Shown here in pieces: positions 1 to 8,187 of a stretch of 64,000 nucleotides of DNA. Where the stretch lies: assembly GCA_964482025.1 (NCBI GenBank), contig CAYZVN010000003.1:21328-85327 (forward strand), written 5' to 3'. The number at the start of each line of letters is the position of its first letter. The first letter of the stretch is position 1. Under the pieces are notes generated by a model that was not told the origin of the DNA, made no database searches, and saw only the letters and a list, made by a program, of their open reading frames with translations. This DNA is from UBA5868 sp964482025 (GTDB lineage: Bacteria > Pseudomonadota > Gammaproteobacteria > Pseudomonadales > Cellvibrionaceae). The position numbers and the translations under genes are program-made.

Positions 1-647
1 GCGATGGCGTGATCCATCGTTTCGCGGGAGCGCACCTCACCGATCAGGATAACGTCGGGTGCCTGCCGCAGCGTGTTTTTCAGGGCGACGTCAAACGACT
101 CAGTATCGATTCCCACTTCCCGCTGAGTGATGACACAGCCCTGGTGCTGGTGGATAAATTCGATGGGATCCTCGATAGAAATAATGTGTCCCTTGGAGTG
201 GCGATTGCGGTGGCCGATCATCGCCGCCAGGGACGTGGATTTACCGGTTCCCGTCGCCCCCACAAAAATCACCAAACCGCGTTTGGTCATCGCCAATTCT
301 TTGATGATTTCCGGCAGGCCGAGATCGTCGATCTTGGGGATATTGGTTTCGATGCGACGCAGTACCAAACCGGCAAGGTTGCGCTGGAAGAAGGCGCTGG
401 CGCGGAAGCGACCGACGCCGCGCACACTGATGGCATAGTTGAGCTCCTTCTTCTCCGCGAACTCGTTGCGCTGCTTGTCGTTCATGGTGCTGAGCACGGT
501 TTCCCGCGCCTTCTCCGGCGAAAGCGGCGTGGTGGTAACGGGCACTATGCGACCGTGAAGTTTGATCGAAGGCGGTATACCCGCCGTGATAAATAGGTCG
601 GAAGCGGATTTCTCCACCATTAGGGAGAGAAGACGATCAATATCCAT
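1..647 (-). CDS. pilU: PilU, type IV pilus retraction ATPase (3' part beyond window)
   Basis: PilT-dependent accessory ATPase of type IV pilus retraction, acting at the inner-membrane base of the pilus. The first 215 residues are present, starting at the ATG at 645-647; the C-terminus is lost at the window edge. The N-terminal PilT/PilU domain is followed by a Walker A motif (GATGTGKST, residues about 130-138), an Asp box (SIEDPIEF, about 157-164) and a Walker B region (DVILIGEVR, about 198-206). It lies 82 bases downstream of pilT on the same strand, the usual pilT-pilU arrangement. PilU rather than a second PilT is inferred from gene order and from the sequence MDIDRLLSLMVEKSASDLFI, which differs from PilT. 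Confidence 0.93.
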   Translation of the reverse strand, partial: MDIDRLLSLMVEKSASDLFITAGIPPSIKLHGRIVPVTTTPLSPEKARETVLSTMNDKQRNEFAEKKELNYAISVRGVGRFRASAFFQRNLAGLVLRRIETNIPKIDDLGLPEIIKELAMTKRGLVIFVGATGTGKSTSLAAMIGHRNRHSKGHIISIEDPIEFIHQHQGCVITQREVGIDTESFDVALKNTLRQAPDVILIGEVRSRETMDHAI

Positions 648-729
648 AGCGGATTCCTCACACGGTCACGGCAAACCGTTACACATTATTCTCGTGGTTG
701 AATTCCGGCTTCCGTCAGCGAAGCCGGGT

Positions 730-1764
730 TTAAAAATTCTCTGGCATTTTGGCCTTCTCACGTGCGACATCCCGGCCAATAATGCGGCGTTCCACCAGAT
801 CGGCGAGGCATTGATCCATCGTCTGCATGCCCACCGCCGCACCTGTCTGAATGGCGGAGTACATTTGGGCAACTTTATCTTCGCGAATGAGGTTACGAAT
901 CGCCGGCGTACCCCGCATGATTTCGTGAGCGGCAACCCGGCCGCCGCCAGAGCGCTTGAGCAGGGTTTGCGAGATCACCGCCTGTAAGGACTCTGACAGC
1001 ATCGAACGCACCATGGCTTTCTCTGCGGCGGGGAATACGTCCACCACCCGGTCGATGGTCTTTGCCGCCGAGGTAGTATGCAGCGTACCGAAAACCAAGT
1101 GGCCGGTTTCGGCGGCGGTGAGTGCCAGCCGGATAGTTTCCAGGTCGCGCATCTCGCCAACCAGAATAATGTCCGGGTCTTCCCGCAGGGCGGAGCGCAG
1201 GGCCTCGGCAAAGCCGTGGGTGTCGCGGTGGACTTCCCGCTGGTTGACCAAGCACTTTTTGCTTTCGTGGACAAATTCGATCGGGTCTTCGATGGTGAGA
1301 ATGTGCTGGTATTTGTTCTCGTTGATGAAATCCACCATCGCCGCCAAGGTAGTGGATTTGCCGGACCCGGTGGGGCCGGTGACGAGGACCAAGCCGCGCG
1401 GTACGGAGGACACATCGCGGAAAACCTGGCCCATCCCCAACTCTTCCATCGTGAGAACCTTTGACGGAATCGTTCGAAACACCGCGCCTGCGCCGCGATT
1501 CTGGTTAAAAGCGTTAACGCGGAAGCGCGCCACGCCCGGCACCTCAAAGGAAAAGTCGGTTTCCAGAAACTCTTCGTAGTCCTTGCGTTGCTTGTCATTC
1601 ATGATCTCGTAGATCAGACTGTGCACCTGCTTGTGTTCCATGGGCGGTAGGTTGATGCGCCGCACGTCACCGTCCACGCGAATCATGGGCGGCAGCCCCG
1701 CCGAAAGGTGTAGGTCAGATGCACCTTGTTTCGCTGAGAAGGCAAGAAGCTCAGTAATATCCAT
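730..1764 (-). CDS. pilT: PilT, type IV pilus retraction motor
   Basis: Hexameric secretion-type ATPase that depolymerises the type IV pilus and drives twitching motility. The protein is 344 residues, the normal PilT length. Walker A is GPTGSGKST (about 130-138), the Asp box is TIEDPIEF, Walker B is IILVGEMRDLE and the His box is GHLVFGTLHTTSA. The start is placed at the ATG ending at 1764 (MDITELLAF), the conserved family start, rather than at the ATG nine bases upstream. It is divergent from yggS and probably co-transcribed with pilU. Confidence 0.97.
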   Translation of the reverse strand: MDITELLAFSAKQGASDLHLSAGLPPMIRVDGDVRRINLPPMEHKQVHSLIYEIMNDKQRKDYEEFLETDFSFEVPGVARFRVNAFNQNRGAGAVFRTIPSKVLTMEELGMGQVFRDVSSVPRGLVLVTGPTGSGKSTTLAAMVDFINENKYQHILTIEDPIEFVHESKKCLVNQREVHRDTHGFAEALRSALREDPDIILVGEMRDLETIRLALTAAETGHLVFGTLHTTSAAKTIDRVVDVFPAAEKAMVRSMLSESLQAVISQTLLKRSGGGRVAAHEIMRGTPAIRNLIREDKVAQMYSAIQTGAAVGMQTMDQCLADLVERRIIGRDVAREKAKMPENF

Positions 1765-1873
1765 AATCAACAAACCTGCTTATTAGTGTTTAGGGGCGTG
1801 GGGATGTCAGCCAAGCACGGGAGAGCCCTATTTAAAACCGATTCAAATACCGCCACAACAGTGGTTTAAGTAT

Positions 1874-2548
1874 ATGCCGAAGATCGCAGACAACCTAACT
1901 CAAGTCCGACGCTTGATTCAACAAAGCGCCAGCGAGGCGGGACGAAATCCGAGCGGTATCACACTTCTCGCCGTAAGCAAGTCGAAAACCGCAGCGGCTA
2001 TCGAAGAGGCCTATTTGGCCGGCCAGCGCGAGTTTGGCGAAAACTACGCCCAAGAAGCCATGGAAAAGATAGCCCAGCTCGAGCATTTGGAGGATATTGT
2101 CTGGCACTTTATCGGGCCGATTCAGAGCAATAAAAGCCGGGTGATTGCCGAGCACTTTTCCTGGGTTCACACCCTGGATCGACTGAAGATCGCCGAGCGC
2201 CTGCACCAGCACCGCCCCGCCCACCTGCCGCCACTGCAGGTGTGCATCCAGGTCAATATTGATGACGACCATGCCAAATCCGGCTGCTTGCCCACTGAGG
2301 CTGCGGTCCTGGGGGCGGCCATTCGCCGCTTGCCAAACCTGCAACTGCGGGGGCTTATGACGATCCCGAAAGAGGGTTCGGGGCGCGCGCCGTTCGACCA
2401 GCTTGCCGAGTTAGCGCACTCTCTGCACCAAGACGGCTTGACTATGGATACGCTATCGATGGGCATGTCCGCCGATCTGGCCGATGCGGTAAAGGCGGGC
2501 TCAACCTTGGTACGGGTGGGATCGGCGATCTTTGGCAGCCGCACCTAG
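1874..2548 (+). CDS. yggS: YggS-family pyridoxal phosphate homeostasis protein
   Basis: Cytoplasmic PLP-binding protein (PLPBP/YggS/PROSC family) that buffers free pyridoxal phosphate; no catalytic activity is established for the family. The PLP lysine is Lys36 in the motif LLAVSKSK, followed by FGENYAQEA and the barrel motif HFIGPIQSNK. The length of 224 residues is typical. The C-terminal SMGMSADLADAV segment matches the family phosphate-binding region (SMGMSxD). It sits immediately upstream of proC and yggT, a very common gammaproteobacterial order. The intergenic region with pilT is only 109 bases and should hold both promoters. Confidence 0.95.
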   Translation: MPKIADNLTQVRRLIQQSASEAGRNPSGITLLAVSKSKTAAAIEEAYLAGQREFGENYAQEAMEKIAQLEHLEDIVWHFIGPIQSNKSRVIAEHFSWVHTLDRLKIAERLHQHRPAHLPPLQVCIQVNIDDDHAKSGCLPTEAAVLGAAIRRLPNLQLRGLMTIPKEGSGRAPFDQLAELAHSLHQDGLTMDTLSMGMSADLADAVKAGSTLVRVGSAIFGSRT

Positions 2549-2554
2549 GCTGCC
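2534..2554 (+). terminator. Perfect 7-bp hairpin over the yggS stop codon
   Basis: GGCAGCC (2534-2540) and GGCTGCC (2548-2554) form a perfect stem with a 7-base loop, and the yggS TAG stop straddles the loop and second arm. Only a weak T-rich stretch (GTTTTAC) follows, so it may slow rather than end transcription. A TATAAT hexamer at 2575-2580 lies just upstream of proC but has no convincing -35 partner. Confidence 0.35.
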
Positions 2555-2623
2555 GCGAGTTTTACGGTCACCGCTATAATGGCGCCCCCTGAGGGTGCAC
2601 ACGAACATTAAGAAGAGGTCGCT

Positions 2624-3445
2624 TTGAGTACTCCCAACATCACTTTTATCGGCGCTGGCAATATGGCGCGCAGCATCATCGGCGGCTTGGTTAAGCAGGG
2701 CTACCCCAGTGCCAAGCTTCGCGCCAGCGATCCCAACACCGCCGCACTCACCAGCCTGCAACAGGATTTTGGCATTGACGTCTGCGCCGACAATGCCGCT
2801 GCCTTGGCGGGTGCGGAGGTGGTGCTGCTGGCGGTTAAACCCCAGGTTATGAAAGACGTGTGCAAGGCGCTACAACCCCACATGCCTGCGGGCGCTTTGG
2901 TTATATCCATCGCCGCCGGCATCAGCTGCACCAGTCTCTCCCGCTGGCTGGGCGCAGACTGCCGCATAGTGCGCTGCATGCCCAACACTCCAGCGCTGGT
3001 ACAAATGGGTGCCAGCGGCCTGTTTGCCGCTGCCGGCGTCACCCCCGAGGAGCGGGAGATCGCCGAGAGCATCCTCGCCGCCGTCGGAACAGTCGCCTGG
3101 GTAGAGGATGAGGAACTGCTGCACGCGGTTACCGCAGTTTCCGGGAGTGGACCGGCTTATTTCTTCTTGTTTTTAGAGGCCATGGAACAAGCGGGTGTAC
3201 AGCAGGGTCTCGACCCCGCGATCGCACGCCAGCTGGCGGTGCAAACGGCGGCGGGCGCGGCACGTCTGGCGCTCAACAGCGACGCAACCCTAGCGGAACT
3301 GCGGCGCCAGGTGACCTCTCCCGGGGGCACAACGGAAAAAGCCATAGCGTCGTTCGAGCAGCAGCACCTGCGCCATACCGTGGACATCGCCATGCAGGCC
3401 TGCGCCAATCGCTCCCGCGAACTGGCGGAATCACTCGGGGGCTGA
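2624..3445 (+). CDS. proC: Pyrroline-5-carboxylate reductase
   Basis: Catalyses the NAD(P)H-dependent reduction of 1-pyrroline-5-carboxylate to L-proline, the last step of proline synthesis in the cytoplasm. The N-terminal Rossmann motif is FIGAGNMARSIIGG (residues 8-21). The C-terminal dimerisation domain carries the ProC signature beginning at AVSGSGPAYFF and including LRRQVTSPGGTTEKA. Length is 273 residues, as usual. The start is a TTG at 2624 preceded by the purine-rich AAGAAGAGG, which fits as a ribosome binding site; no ATG fits the conserved N-terminus. Confidence 0.97.
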   Translation: MSTPNITFIGAGNMARSIIGGLVKQGYPSAKLRASDPNTAALTSLQQDFGIDVCADNAAALAGAEVVLLAVKPQVMKDVCKALQPHMPAGALVISIAAGISCTSLSRWLGADCRIVRCMPNTPALVQMGASGLFAAAGVTPEEREIAESILAAVGTVAWVEDEELLHAVTAVSGSGPAYFFLFLEAMEQAGVQQGLDPAIARQLAVQTAAGAARLALNSDATLAELRRQVTSPGGTTEKAIASFEQQHLRHTVDIAMQACANRSRELAESLGG

Positions 3446-3485
3446 TCGCCCGTTTAATAGTTACTGACTTAGCGGATTGTTCTCT

Positions 3486-4079
3486 ATGCAGACCCTGATT
3501 GACATACTCGTCTTTTTGCTCAATGTGTTCGGCTCCCTGTATTTGAGCTTTATTTTGCTGCGCTTCCTGCTGCAGATGGCACGAGCGGATTTCTACAACC
3601 CGGTATCGCAGATGCTGGTGAAGCTCACCAATCCGGTGTTGCTGCCCCTGCGTCGCATTATTCCCGGCTTTTGGGGTGTTGATCTGGCGTCGCTGGTGCT
3701 GGCGATTCTCTTCCACTGGCTGGTTATGCAATTAGCGGTATTAATCGCCGGCGGGCCGCTGGTGCCGCCGCACATGATGATCGTCTGGGCGCTGTTTAGC
3801 ATTTCGCTGAACATCATCACCTTGTATATCATCGCCGGCTTTGTGTTATTCATCACGAGTTTTCTCGCACCTCACAGTCGCCATCCGATCATTATCCTGG
3901 TCCACCAGCTGTTGGAGCCCTTGATGGCGCCCATCCGCCGTTTTATTCCACCGGCCGGCGGCTTGGACTTTTCACTGTTCTTTGTTGGTATTTTCCTGAT
4001 GGTATTGCGTATGGCCACGATCGGTATGGGCAACAGCATTCGCGTTCCCTTCGGATCTTTAATCGGTTATCACTTTTAA
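3486..4079 (+). CDS. yggT: YggT-family inner-membrane protein
   Basis: Integral membrane protein of the YggT/CcmB-like family. The precise role is unsettled; relatives are linked to osmotic stress or envelope processes. About 197 residues hold two tandem YGGT repeats: hydrophobic helices at residues about 5-25, 65-90, 100-125 and 150-180, with the repeat motif NPVLLPLRRIIPG in the first half and EPLMAPIRRFIPP in the second. The ATG at 3486 is preferred to the TTG nine bases upstream because it fits the family start. It follows proC by about 40 bases, the widespread yggS-proC-yggT order. Confidence 0.9.
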   Translation: MQTLIDILVFLLNVFGSLYLSFILLRFLLQMARADFYNPVSQMLVKLTNPVLLPLRRIIPGFWGVDLASLVLAILFHWLVMQLAVLIAGGPLVPPHMMIVWALFSISLNIITLYIIAGFVLFITSFLAPHSRHPIIILVHQLLEPLMAPIRRFIPPAGGLDFSLFFVGIFLMVLRMATIGMGNSIRVPFGSLIGYHF

Positions 4080-4121
4080 GTGCCTGAGCATTAACCTCTA
4101 CAACAAAAGAAATCGTGATTT

Positions 4122-5267
4122 ATGGCAAATGCCTTTCCTGAAAACTCGGTTGGCCTAGTTAAACCGGAAGTCTTTCATTTCGACACTCCACTAAAATTGG
4201 CAAACGGCCGCCAGCTGCCGCAATACGAGTTGGTGGTGGAAACCTACGGCACCCTCAACGCGGCGAAATCCAACGCGGTTTTGGTATGCCACGCGCTATC
4301 GGGTCATCACCACGCCGCCGGCTACCACACCCCGGAAGACCGCAAACCCGGCTGGTGGGACCATTACATCGGTCCAGGTAAACCCATAGACACCAATCGA
4401 TTTTTTGTCGTCAGCCTGAATAATTTGGGTGGCTGTCACGGCTCCACCGGTCCGCAAAGTATTAACCCCGAAACCGGCGAAGCCTGGGGCCGGGACTTTC
4501 CCACGTTGCGCGTGCGCGATTGGGTAGCGAGCCAATACCGTTTGATGCAACGGCTGGGCATTTCGCAGTGGGCGGCGGTGGTCGGCGGCAGCCTCGGTGG
4601 TATGCAGGCCATGCGCTGGTCGCTGGAGCACCCTGCGGCACTACGGCACTGCGTGGTGATTGCCTCTGCGATGAAATTGTCCGCACAAAATATTGCCTTT
4701 AATGAAACCGCTCGCCAGGCAATTTTTTCCGACCCGGATTTTGCCGACGGCGACTATCTCAAAGCTGGCACTCAACCTGCTCGCGGCCTGTCGGTGGCGC
4801 GGATGATTGGTCATATTACCTATTTGTCCGACCATGGCATGGGCAAAAAATTTGGCCGTGAATTGCGCTCTGGCTCCTTCGAGCAGGGCAGTGAAGAACC
4901 GGTAGAATTTCAGATCGAGACTTACCTGCGCTATCAGGGCAATAGTTTTTCCAAAACCTTCGATGCCAATACTTATGTGCTTATGACCCGCGCACTGGAT
5001 TATTTTGATCTGGCGCGGGAATACAATCACGACCCAGTGTTGGCGTTCCAGCATGCCCAGTGTAAATTTTTGGTTGTTTCCTTCACGTCCGACTGGCGCT
5101 TCTCCCCCGAGCGTTCCCAGGAAATCGTCAATGCCTTAACCCGCGCCGAGAAAGATGTGGTCTACGGGGAAATCGATTCGCCTTTTGGCCACGATGCTTT
5201 TTTGGTACCAAAACAGCCGCGCTATGAAGCACTGTTTCGCAGCTATATGCAGGGGATCACAATCTGA
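4122..5267 (+). CDS. metX: MetX, homoserine O-acyltransferase
   Basis: Alpha/beta-hydrolase-fold enzyme that acylates homoserine at the start of methionine synthesis. The nucleophile elbow GGSLGGMQ puts the catalytic Ser at about residue 157, with the likely Asp at about 324 (FTSDWRFSP) and His at about 357 (FGHDAFL). At 381 residues it is full length. The family contains both acetyl- and succinyltransferases; gammaproteobacterial MetX proteins with a MetW partner are often succinyltransferases, but I cannot settle the donor from sequence alone. The stop overlaps the metW start by one base (TGATG), indicating translational coupling. Confidence 0.95.
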   Translation: MANAFPENSVGLVKPEVFHFDTPLKLANGRQLPQYELVVETYGTLNAAKSNAVLVCHALSGHHHAAGYHTPEDRKPGWWDHYIGPGKPIDTNRFFVVSLNNLGGCHGSTGPQSINPETGEAWGRDFPTLRVRDWVASQYRLMQRLGISQWAAVVGGSLGGMQAMRWSLEHPAALRHCVVIASAMKLSAQNIAFNETARQAIFSDPDFADGDYLKAGTQPARGLSVARMIGHITYLSDHGMGKKFGRELRSGSFEQGSEEPVEFQIETYLRYQGNSFSKTFDANTYVLMTRALDYFDLAREYNHDPVLAFQHAQCKFLVVSFTSDWRFSPERSQEIVNALTRAEKDVVYGEIDSPFGHDAFLVPKQPRYEALFRSYMQGITI

Positions 5268-5857
5268 TGCGTATTGACCTTCGTATTATTGATCAGTGGA
5301 TAAAACCCAATAGCCGCATTTTAGATTTGGGATGTGGCGATGGCACTTTATTACGCTACCTGACCGATCACAAAAATGTGCGTGGCTACGGTTTAGAAAT
5401 CAGCCCAAATGGCATCCAAGCCTGTGTCGAAAAAGGCGTGAATGTCATCGAGCAGAACCTGGACGAAGGTTTAAAAAATTTTGATGATTTCAGTTTCGAC
5501 ACCGTCATTATGTCGCAAACTTTGCAGACCATGCGTTACCCCAAGGACATGCTTGCGGAGATGACTCGCATCGGCAAAGAGTGCATTGTCACCATTCCCA
5601 ATTTCGGCCACTGGCGCGCACGCTGGCATTTGCTGTTTCGAGGACGCATGCCCGTTTCTGACCTGCTGCCTTACGAGTGGTATGACACGCCCAACATTCA
5701 CTTTTGCACCTTTCTCGACTTTGAAATTTTGTGCAAAGAAATGCACTTAGAAGTTGTGGACAAAGCGGTCGTGGCGGAGCGCTCACGAGGCAAGCGCCTG
5801 AGCCAATTAAATCCAAATCTTTTTGGCGAAACGGGCATTTTCCGTGTTCGCAAATAA
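5267..5857 (+). CDS. metW: MetW, methionine biosynthesis methyltransferase-like protein
   Basis: Class I SAM-dependent methyltransferase-fold protein required for full MetX activity in several proteobacteria; its catalytic reaction, if any, is not firmly known. The SAM-binding motif I is ILDLGCGDGTLL (about residues 18-29). Family motifs VIMSQTLQT and GRMPVSDLLPYEWYDTPNIH follow. Length is 196 residues. It is translationally coupled to metX, as in other metXW operons. Confidence 0.95.
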   Translation: MRIDLRIIDQWIKPNSRILDLGCGDGTLLRYLTDHKNVRGYGLEISPNGIQACVEKGVNVIEQNLDEGLKNFDDFSFDTVIMSQTLQTMRYPKDMLAEMTRIGKECIVTIPNFGHWRARWHLLFRGRMPVSDLLPYEWYDTPNIHFCTFLDFEILCKEMHLEVVDKAVVAERSRGKRLSQLNPNLFGETGIFRVRK

Positions 5858-5873
5858 TGGGAGATTGCTATCT

Positions 5874-6326
5874 ATGAGGGGAATTCATTTGCCGGCGTGG
5901 TTCGCGGCTGTGTTGTTTTGGTGCGGCATTCAATCCAGCTATGCGAATGAGCCTGAAAGCACCAAAGTTTTTGGCCCTTATACCGTCCATTACAGCACGT
6001 TTAACAGCCTGTTCGTGCCTGCAGACATTGCCAAAATCCACCAATTGGTGCGCGCTAAAGATCGAACCTTGATTAATATCGCTGTACAGAAAACGGCTGA
6101 TGGCAGTCCGGTAGCGGCGCAGGTTTCCGCCACCGCCAAAAATCTGTTGCAACAACAAAAGAGCATTCCGTTTACAACGATTCAAGAGTCGGATGCCATT
6201 TATTACATAGGCGATCTACGGCACACCAATGAAGAGGTCTTTCATCTCGACTTTGTCATAGTGCCCGAGGGGGAAACGCAACCTTTAACTTTTCGCCTCT
6301 CACGTAAACTTTATACGGAACCCTGA
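5874..6326 (+). CDS. DUF4426 exported protein
   Basis: Small exported protein of the DUF4426 family, function unknown, commonly found after metW and before rdgB in gammaproteobacteria. From the ATG at 5874 it has 150 residues with an N-terminal signal peptide (hydrophobic core AWFAAVLFWCGI, likely cleavage after SSYA). The mature part begins with FGPYTVHYSTFNSLFVP, typical of the family. The further-upstream in-frame ATG at 5823 lies inside metW and would hide the signal peptide, so it is rejected. The stop overlaps the rdgB start (TGATG). Confidence 0.85.
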   Translation: MRGIHLPAWFAAVLFWCGIQSSYANEPESTKVFGPYTVHYSTFNSLFVPADIAKIHQLVRAKDRTLINIAVQKTADGSPVAAQVSATAKNLLQQQKSIPFTTIQESDAIYYIGDLRHTNEEVFHLDFVIVPEGETQPLTFRLSRKLYTEP

Positions 6327-6931
6327 TGCAAAAACTTGTCCTTGCCAGCGGCAATCGCGGCAAATTAAAAGAGTTTGCCGACCTGCTGAATAATCGCGGT
6401 TTTTCGGTGCATGCTCAATCGGAGTTCGGCTTGGACGCCGTGGAGGAAACCGGGCTAACGTTTGTTGAAAACGCGCTGCTCAAAGCCCGTCATGTATGCT
6501 CACAGACCGGCTTGCCGGCACTCGCCGACGACTCGGGCATCGAAGTGGATGCACTCAAGGGTCAGCCGGGAATTTACAGTGCGCGCTTTGCCGGGCCCAA
6601 TGCCAGCGATGCGGATAACAACCGTAAATTGCTCAACGAGCTTGCCGAGATCCCCGATGACCGTCGCACCGCCCGCTACCACTGCATTTTAGTGTTGATG
6701 CGTCACGCTGAGGATCCAACCCCTCTAATTTGCCAAGGCACCTGGGAAGGGCGCATTTTACCCGCACCGGTTGGCGATGGCGGCTTTGGTTATGACCCGC
6801 TGTTTTTTGTTCCCAGCCATCAATGCTCTGCCGCACAGCTGGCGAAAGAGGAAAAAAATCGCATCAGCCACAGGGCGATAGCGTCGGAAAGACTGTTGCA
6901 ATCGCTAGCTGCGGTTTCTTTTTCTTCATGA
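6326..6931 (+). CDS. rdgB: RdgB/HAM1 non-canonical purine NTP pyrophosphatase
   Basis: Hydrolyses dITP, ITP, XTP and similar damaged purine nucleotides to monophosphates, protecting DNA and RNA. Substrate-binding motif SGNRGKLKE (about residues 8-16) and the metal-site motif ADDSGIEVDAL (about 67-77) are present, along with GDGGFGYDPLFF and the terminal SHRAIA segment. At 201 residues it is full length. It overlaps the upstream DUF4426 gene by one base and the downstream hemW-like gene by four bases (ATGA). Confidence 0.96.
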   Translation: MQKLVLASGNRGKLKEFADLLNNRGFSVHAQSEFGLDAVEETGLTFVENALLKARHVCSQTGLPALADDSGIEVDALKGQPGIYSARFAGPNASDADNNRKLLNELAEIPDDRRTARYHCILVLMRHAEDPTPLICQGTWEGRILPAPVGDGGFGYDPLFFVPSHQCSAAQLAKEEKNRISHRAIASERLLQSLAAVSFSS

Positions 6932-8061
6932 TATTGCCGCCGCTCAGCCTCTATGTGCACATTCCATGGTGTGTACGCAAATGCCCTTACTGCGATTTTA
7001 ATTCCCACGAAGCGCGGGAAATTCCCGAAGCTGAATATGTCGCCGCCTTGCTGCGCGACCTCAACCAGGACCTGCACTTAGCCCAAGGTCGCTCACTGGG
7101 TTCAATATTTTTTGGCGGCGGCACCCCCAGCTTGTTTAAAGCCGACAGCATCGGCCAAATCTTGGCAGAGGCGGAACGCCTGATCGGTTTTGCCGACGCC
7201 ATAGAAATTACGCTGGAAACCAACCCCGGCACCGCGGAATATCACCAACTGGAAGGTTACAAACAGGCGGGCGTCAATCGCCTGTCGTTTGGGATTCAAA
7301 GCTTTGACGATAAGCATTTACAAAGCCTGGGCCGCATTCACAACAGCCGCGAGGCACGGTGCGCTTATGCTGCGGCTCGTCGCGCGGGGTTTCACAATAT
7401 TAATTTGGATTTGATGCACGGCCTGCCGGGACAGACGCTAGAAGAGGCGCGGCGAGATTTAGAGCAAGCGATTGAGCTGCAGCCAGAACATATTTCTTGG
7501 TATCAGCTCACTATAGAGCCCAACACCGTGTTCTATAGTCGTCCACCCGTGCTACCCGAAGATGAAATCCTCTCGGACATTCAGGACGCCGGACAAACCC
7601 TGCTGCAAACGCGCGGTTTTGCACAATACGAAGTCTCTGCCTACAGTCGCGCTCAACAGACCTCGCGGCACAACCTCAATTACTGGCAGTTTGGTGACTA
7701 CCTGGCGCTGGGGGCTGGCGCTCATGGCAAAATAACGCGTCCTGGGCAGGGCATAATGCGCTACCGCAAAACCCGCAAACCTAGCGACTATCTCGATCCC
7801 CAAAAACCCTTTACCGCCGGCAGCGGTTATATAGAGCGCAATCAGCAAACTCTGGAGTTTATGATGAACGCGCTGCGTCTGGTGGATGGGGTACCGCGCC
7901 GCTGGTTTACCGAGCGCACGGAACTTGACGACGCCATACTAGATCAGTATCTACCGCAGCTAATTGAGCGGGGACTACTAGCGGATCAAGCTGATCGTCT
8001 GCAGCCCACCACCCTGGGCCTGCGATTCCTCAACGATACCTTAGCCGTCTTCGACGACTGA
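6928..8061 (+). CDS. hemW: HemW-like radical SAM protein (haem chaperone family)
   Basis: Radical SAM protein long annotated as oxygen-independent coproporphyrinogen III oxidase-like; characterised HemW proteins bind and deliver haem rather than oxidise coproporphyrinogen. The 4Fe-4S motif is Cys15-x3-Cys19-x2-Cys22 (HIPWCVRKCPYCDF), followed by FFGGGTPSLF and ETNPGT. It has 377 residues from the ATG at 6928, which overlaps the rdgB stop. A longer reading from 6823 would lie inside rdgB and add an unrelated N-terminus. The C-terminal HemW domain (about 300-377) is present. Confidence 0.94.
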   Translation: MILPPLSLYVHIPWCVRKCPYCDFNSHEAREIPEAEYVAALLRDLNQDLHLAQGRSLGSIFFGGGTPSLFKADSIGQILAEAERLIGFADAIEITLETNPGTAEYHQLEGYKQAGVNRLSFGIQSFDDKHLQSLGRIHNSREARCAYAAARRAGFHNINLDLMHGLPGQTLEEARRDLEQAIELQPEHISWYQLTIEPNTVFYSRPPVLPEDEILSDIQDAGQTLLQTRGFAQYEVSAYSRAQQTSRHNLNYWQFGDYLALGAGAHGKITRPGQGIMRYRKTRKPSDYLDPQKPFTAGSGYIERNQQTLEFMMNALRLVDGVPRRWFTERTELDDAILDQYLPQLIERGLLADQADRLQPTTLGLRFLNDTLAVFDD

Positions 8062-8187
8062 GTCCGCCGCCTCCCGCGTTGGTCGACGTGGGTTATAGTT
8101 AAAGTGTTGCGTTTATCCGTTACCCATGGCGGCGGCCATCGCCTGCCTTATATTGCGCTTTAAACTTCGAAGGTCAGTTACGTCCTT